DNA from: Rickettsia typhi
GTDB taxonomy: Bacteria; Pseudomonadota; Alphaproteobacteria; Rickettsiales; Deianiraeaceae
NCBI GenBank assembly: GCA_945861605.1
Contig: CAMAVG010000032.1
Location: 1 to 9,441 of the forward strand
Direction of reading: 5' to 3'
Length of the DNA stretch: 9,441 nucleotides
The stretch's first letter is position 1. Every line of letters starts with the position of its first letter. A program made the position numbers and the translations under genes. Shown here one piece after another: positions 6,665 to 9,441 of this stretch. The notes under the pieces are model-generated. The model was not told where the DNA came from. It did no database searches and saw nothing but the letters and a program-made list of their open reading frames with translations.

Positions 6665-7642
6665 ATGAAAAACATTCTAGTAACAGGCGGTTATGGATTC
6701 ATAGGCTCCCACTTTTGCCATTTATTAAACGAAAAAAACCTCAACATTTTTGTTATTGATAGCCTCACATACGCGGCGAATATTGAAAACCTCAAAGGTA
6801 TAAACCACAAGTTTTTCCAGTGTTCAATTGGGAATAAGGAATTTATTTCGTACATTTTGAAGGAGAATGACATCGATGCAGTTGTAAATTTTGCTGCAGA
6901 AAGCCATGTTGATAACTCAATTTCAAACCCAGATGTTTTCATTCAAACGAATATTGTGGAGACCCACAACTTGCTGCAATCGTGTTTGAAATTTCAGGAA
7001 GCTAAGGCAAATTTCCGTTTTCTACATGTTTCAACTGATGAAGTCTTCGGCGATCTTTCACTTGAAGACCCAAAATTTACGGAAAACACACCGTACAAGC
7101 CATCTTCGCCGTATTCCGCCTCAAAAGCAGGGTCAGATCACCTCGTCCACGCATATATTCGCACATTTGGGCTAAATGGCGTGATAACAAATTGCTCAAA
7201 TAACTACGGAACAATGCAAAACAAGGAAAAATTGATTCCAAAAATAATTTCACGATGCCTAAACCAACAACCGCTGACAATCTACGGAACAGGGCAAAAC
7301 ATTCGCGATTGGATTCATGTTCAAGACCACTGCACCGGAATTTTCCTTGCATTGACAAAAGGGCAAAAAGGCGAAAGCTACTGTTTTGGCGGAAACTGCG
7401 AGCTTTCCGTTTCGGATGTTATTCACACAATTTGCCGTGTAATGAACCGTTTGAAGCCAATATCCGGTAGAAATTACGAGGATTTGATAATCAAAATTGA
7501 AGACCGCAAAGGACACGATTTCCGCTATGCAATTGATGACTTCAAGGCGCAAACCCAACTTGGTTTTGCAAGAAAAAACAAAACATTTGAAGCAAACATT
7601 GAAGAAATTGTTGTGCGTGAATTTCTTTCGAGCGAAAAGTAG
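6665..7642 (+). CDS. rmlB: dTDP-glucose 4,6-dehydratase
   Basis: Converts dTDP-glucose to dTDP-4-keto-6-deoxyglucose with bound NAD+. This is the shared precursor of both the rhamnose branch (rmlC, rmlD) and the 3-amino-sugar branch (5661-6603 and 4423-5541). It has 325 residues, normal for the family. Motifs are the NAD-binding TGGYGFIGS (7-15), DSLTYA (32-37), AAESHVDNSI (78-87), VSTDEVFGD (122-130) containing the dehydratase Thr124-Asp125-Glu126, catalytic Tyr150-x3-Lys154, NNYGTMQNKEKLIPK (179-193) and GTGQNIRDWIHVQDH (208-222). The usual NNYGPYQ reads NNYGTMQ, a change outside the catalytic triad. G+C is higher than in the GNAT and GT2 genes (31/60 at 7081-7140). ATG at 6665 is preceded by an A-rich leader with no Shine-Dalgarno sequence. 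The stop lies 19 bp from that of the convergent ABC-F gene. Identity is secure. Confidence 0.96.
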   Translation: MKNILVTGGYGFIGSHFCHLLNEKNLNIFVIDSLTYAANIENLKGINHKFFQCSIGNKEFISYILKENDIDAVVNFAAESHVDNSISNPDVFIQTNIVETHNLLQSCLKFQEAKANFRFLHVSTDEVFGDLSLEDPKFTENTPYKPSSPYSASKAGSDHLVHAYIRTFGLNGVITNCSNNYGTMQNKEKLIPKIISRCLNQQPLTIYGTGQNIRDWIHVQDHCTGIFLALTKGQKGESYCFGGNCELSVSDVIHTICRVMNRLKPISGRNYEDLIIKIEDRKGHDFRYAIDDFKAQTQLGFARKNKTFEANIEEIVVREFLSSEK

Positions 7643-7661
7643 TCAATACCAAATTCAACCC

Positions 7662-9167
7662 CTACCCATTATTAACTTCGCTCCATCCGATTTTTGAGAG
7701 GAATGCCTCGTAAGTGCCTTCGAATACGAAGGTTTTTCCTCCGTCGAAAATCACCAATTTGTTGGCGATATTTTTGAGGAAGTGTTCATCGTGTGTGACC
7801 ATTACAACCGCACCTTGGAATTCTTGAATTGCTTCCATCAAGCTTTCGCAGGATTCGATATCGAAGTGGTTGGTTGGTTCGTCGAGGAGTAGCAAGTTTG
7901 AAGACGAAAGCAGGATTTTCCCAAGCATGACGCGAGATTTCTCACCACCTGAAAGGACGGAGATTTTTTTGTGGGCGAGGTCTCCGGGGAACATCATTTG
8001 TGCACAAATTCTTCTGACGGTTGAATATTCGATTGGCTTTTCGGATTCTACAGTCTCCATTTCTTGGCAAATTGTGTTGTCGGGGTGAAGGTGATCGATA
8101 TTTGTTTGACCAAAATACCCACATTGAACCTTGTTATTCACGACAATCGTTCCTTCAATTGGCTTGAGTTCGTCATAAATGAGTTTCATTAAAGTCGATT
8201 TACCATTTCCGTTTTTCCCGATTATACAGATTTTATCCCCGTGATTCACGCTGAAACTGAGGTTGCTCATCAAGACTTTTTCAGGATCAAAATAAAATTT
8301 CAGCTTGTTAACTTCCACCATGTTTCCACCCGAACCGTATGGAACATATGTGAATTTAAAATTCAAGCTGTCGAGCTTTGTCAGAGCAGGTCTTTCCTCT
8401 TGCTTGTCCAGTTGTTTTTGACGCGATTGCGCCGCCGCAGCCTTTGATGCTTTTGCACCGAAGCGTTTGATCCAGTCCTCGGTTTCTTTGCGTTTTTCTT
8501 CCTCTTTTATGCGGGTTTTTTCATAAATTTCCTCCTCCATATCAATTTGTTCGCGGATTTTCCCCGTCGAACCACGAATTTTGCGGAATTTTCCTCGATG
8601 AATAATTACCGTGTGGGAAATTACGCTGTCCATGAAGGCTCTATCGTGTGTAATTAAAACCAATTCTCCCTTCCATTTCTTCAAAAAACCTTCAAGCCAA
8701 CGAATTGCGTAAATATCCAAATAGTTCGTTGGTTCATCTAAAAGTAGAATATCAGGTTCTTGCAATAAAATTTTCGCAAGGTTAATTTTTACCTGATTCC
8801 CACCCGAAAAAGTGTTTGGATCCTGCAGCATGTTTTCCTCCGTAAAACCAAGCCCAAGAAGGATTTTCTCACCCTTCCATTCCTCCCATTCGCGTTCAGG
8901 TTGAAGAACTTGTGTCACTTCCTCCAAAGCAGTTTGTTTCGTAAAGTGGATGTGTTGGCTCAAATATCCAATCGTATAACCATCGTCGTATTCAATCGTT
9001 CCGGAATCTGGTTGTTGTTCACGCAATAAAAGCTTAAAAAATGTACTTTTACCACTCCCATTTCTGCCAATTAAGCCGATTTTCTCACGGGGGTTAATCG
9101 TCAAATTTACTGAATCAAAAAGGACTCTTCCGCCAAATTCGATTGACGCATCTTGAATTGTAATTAT
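7662..9167 (-). CDS. ABC-F family ATPase (translation-factor type, two ABC domains), non-canonical start
   Basis: Soluble duplicated ATPase with no membrane segments. Family members bind the ribosomal E-site to rescue stalled ribosomes or protect against antibiotics. From the ATA at 9167 it has 501 residues. Domain 1 has Walker A GRNGSGKST (34-42), signature FSGGNQ (120-125), Walker B LLLDEPTNYLD and an H-loop His at 174. A charged Lys/Glu-rich helical linker spans about 201-266. Domain 2 has Walker A GKNGNGKST (317-325), signature LSGGEKSR (405-412), Walker B LLLLDEPTNHFD and an H-loop His at 459. No ATG, GTG or TTG precedes the TTG at 9104, which would delete the first beta strands (ITIQDASIEFGGRVLFDSV) and is unlikely. 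Counting to the FG motif as in E. coli YbiT puts the start on ATA (9167-9165); ATT (9164) is next best. It is convergent with rmlB and probably marks the edge of the glycan locus. Subfamily is not resolved. Confidence 0.9.
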   Translation of the reverse strand: MITIQDASIEFGGRVLFDSVNLTINPREKIGLIGRNGSGKSTFFKLLLREQQPDSGTIEYDDGYTIGYLSQHIHFTKQTALEEVTQVLQPEREWEEWKGEKILLGLGFTEENMLQDPNTFSGGNQVKINLAKILLQEPDILLLDEPTNYLDIYAIRWLEGFLKKWKGELVLITHDRAFMDSVISHTVIIHRGKFRKIRGSTGKIREQIDMEEEIYEKTRIKEEEKRKETEDWIKRFGAKASKAAAAQSRQKQLDKQEERPALTKLDSLNFKFTYVPYGSGGNMVEVNKLKFYFDPEKVLMSNLSFSVNHGDKICIIGKNGNGKSTLMKLIYDELKPIEGTIVVNNKVQCGYFGQTNIDHLHPDNTICQEMETVESEKPIEYSTVRRICAQMMFPGDLAHKKISVLSGGEKSRVMLGKILLSSSNLLLLDEPTNHFDIESCESLMEAIQEFQGAVVMVTHDEHFLKNIANKLVIFDGGKTFVFEGTYEAFLSKIGWSEVNNG

Positions 9168-9190
9168 ACAGAACGGGAAAAATTATTCAA
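9163..9190 (-). promoter_or_regulatory. Candidate promoter overlapping the presumed ABC-F start codon
   Basis: On the minus strand a perfect TATAAT (9168-9163) is preceded at 16 bases by TTGAAT (9190-9185, four of six to the -35 consensus). The box contains the ATA that best fits the ABC-F start. If transcription really began from it, the message would start near 9156 and lack that codon, so either this box or the ATA start is misleading. The DNA just upstream (9181-9240) is extremely A/T-rich, as promoter regions often are. Confidence 0.3.
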
Positions 9191-9441
9191 AAAACCAATT
9201 CAATCAAAAAAATTAAATTGCAAGATTAAATTTCAATATTAATGCCTTTTCACAACCGAATAAACACTCGCACCGATAATCACCGCACCAACCATCGTTA
9301 GAATGGGAGATTTTGCGTAGTTTGTGCTACAGCAACATTGATAAAATTTTGGGAAAAACGCATTTTTACGAATGCAGAAAGGAAGTGTACGCTTTGAAAG
9401 ACATCAAAAATGCGAAAGCAATCATCAAAATTCCCAATACT
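9191..9441. other. Mostly non-coding right flank with weak coding traces
   Basis: No gene can be supported with confidence here. Bases 9191-9240 are almost pure A/T. On the minus strand, 9366-9440 is open from the edge to TAA and reads as a hydrophobic tail (VLGILMIAFAFLMSF), as in the end of a membrane protein beginning outside the window. In a second minus frame, 9403-9239 is open and ends in ILTMVGAVIIGASVYSVV-KRH, another membrane-like segment with no upstream ATG. On the plus strand, 9280-9441 is also open with no ATG. A frameshifted or degraded membrane-protein gene is possible. No terminator or RNA gene is seen. Confidence 0.3.

Noticed and set aside
7077..7558. Overlapping open frames in both directions across rmlB
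   Set aside because: They are by-products of rmlB codon usage. RmlB motifs run unbroken through the region.
7630..7683. Inverted repeat GAGCGAA / TTCGCTC spanning the stops of rmlB and the ABC-F gene, a possible bidirectional terminator
   Set aside because: The arms are 40 bases apart, there is no T-tract, and each arm simply codes Ser-Glu at the end of its own protein, so coincidence is the simpler reading.
9110..9151. Short minus-strand reading frame from ATG at 9151 (14 codons), as an alternative ABC-F start or leader peptide
   Set aside because: It is out of frame with the ABC-F domain, which is clearly coded in the other frame over the same bases. A leader-peptide role has no support beyond its position.
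1..9441. Insertion sequences, CRISPR arrays, tRNA or rRNA genes, toxin-antitoxin or defence genes
   Set aside because: I looked for terminal repeats, regular repeats, transposase motifs and RNA-like structures and found none.

Overview
This is an AT-rich window from a bacterial surface-polysaccharide (O-antigen or exopolysaccharide) locus. Nearly all of it is nucleotide-sugar synthesis and glycan assembly, with a housekeeping ABC-F ATPase gene at the right end. TAA, TAG and TGA all end genes, so the code is standard. No start has a clear Shine-Dalgarno sequence; genes begin after A/T-rich leaders. That favours a lineage that relies little on Shine-Dalgarno pairing (Bacteroidota/Chlorobiota-like groups are the usual example), but the taxon cannot be fixed from this window. 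The compact phosphoglucose isomerase also resembles, from memory, short alphaproteobacterial forms, so the assignment stays open.

Layout. (1) Positions 1-3436, all plus strand: the end of rmlC (dTDP-4-keto-6-deoxyglucose 3,5-epimerase), an RgpF-like rhamnan-synthesis protein, a short phosphoglucose isomerase and rmlD (dTDP-4-keto-rhamnose reductase). The genes are packed almost end to end and look like one operon. (2) Positions 3438-5541, minus strand: a DegT/DnrJ/EryC1 sugar aminotransferase followed by an overlapping family 2 glycosyltransferase. (3) Positions 5661-7642, plus strand: an FdtA/QdtA-type sugar 3,4-ketoisomerase, an overlapping GNAT acetyltransferase and rmlB (dTDP-glucose 4,6-dehydratase). 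(4) Positions 7662-9167, minus strand: a two-domain ABC-F ATPase. (5) The last ~270 bases are mostly non-coding, with weak traces of a membrane protein.

How the genes fit together (inference from families). The isomerase links fructose-6-P with glucose-6-P, which feeds glucose-1-P and dTDP-glucose; rmlA is not in the window. RmlB makes dTDP-4-keto-6-deoxyglucose, a branch point. RmlC and RmlD turn it into dTDP-L-rhamnose, the likely donor for the RgpF-like protein. The ketoisomerase, aminotransferase and GNAT protein would turn it into a dTDP-3-acetamido-3,6-dideoxyhexose (Qui3NAc or Fuc3NAc), and the adjacent glycosyltransferase may use that sugar. The predicted glycan therefore contains rhamnose and a 3-amino-3,6-dideoxyhexose.

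The points most worth a second look are: the amino-sugar cassette lying between rmlD and rmlB in mixed orientation; a GNAT enzyme where this pathway usually has a left-handed beta-helix acyltransferase; substrate-determining residues in the ketoisomerase; a phosphoglucose isomerase embedded in a glycan operon; and an ABC-F gene whose best start is an ATA codon inside a TATAAT box. I did not find a wholly new system here.
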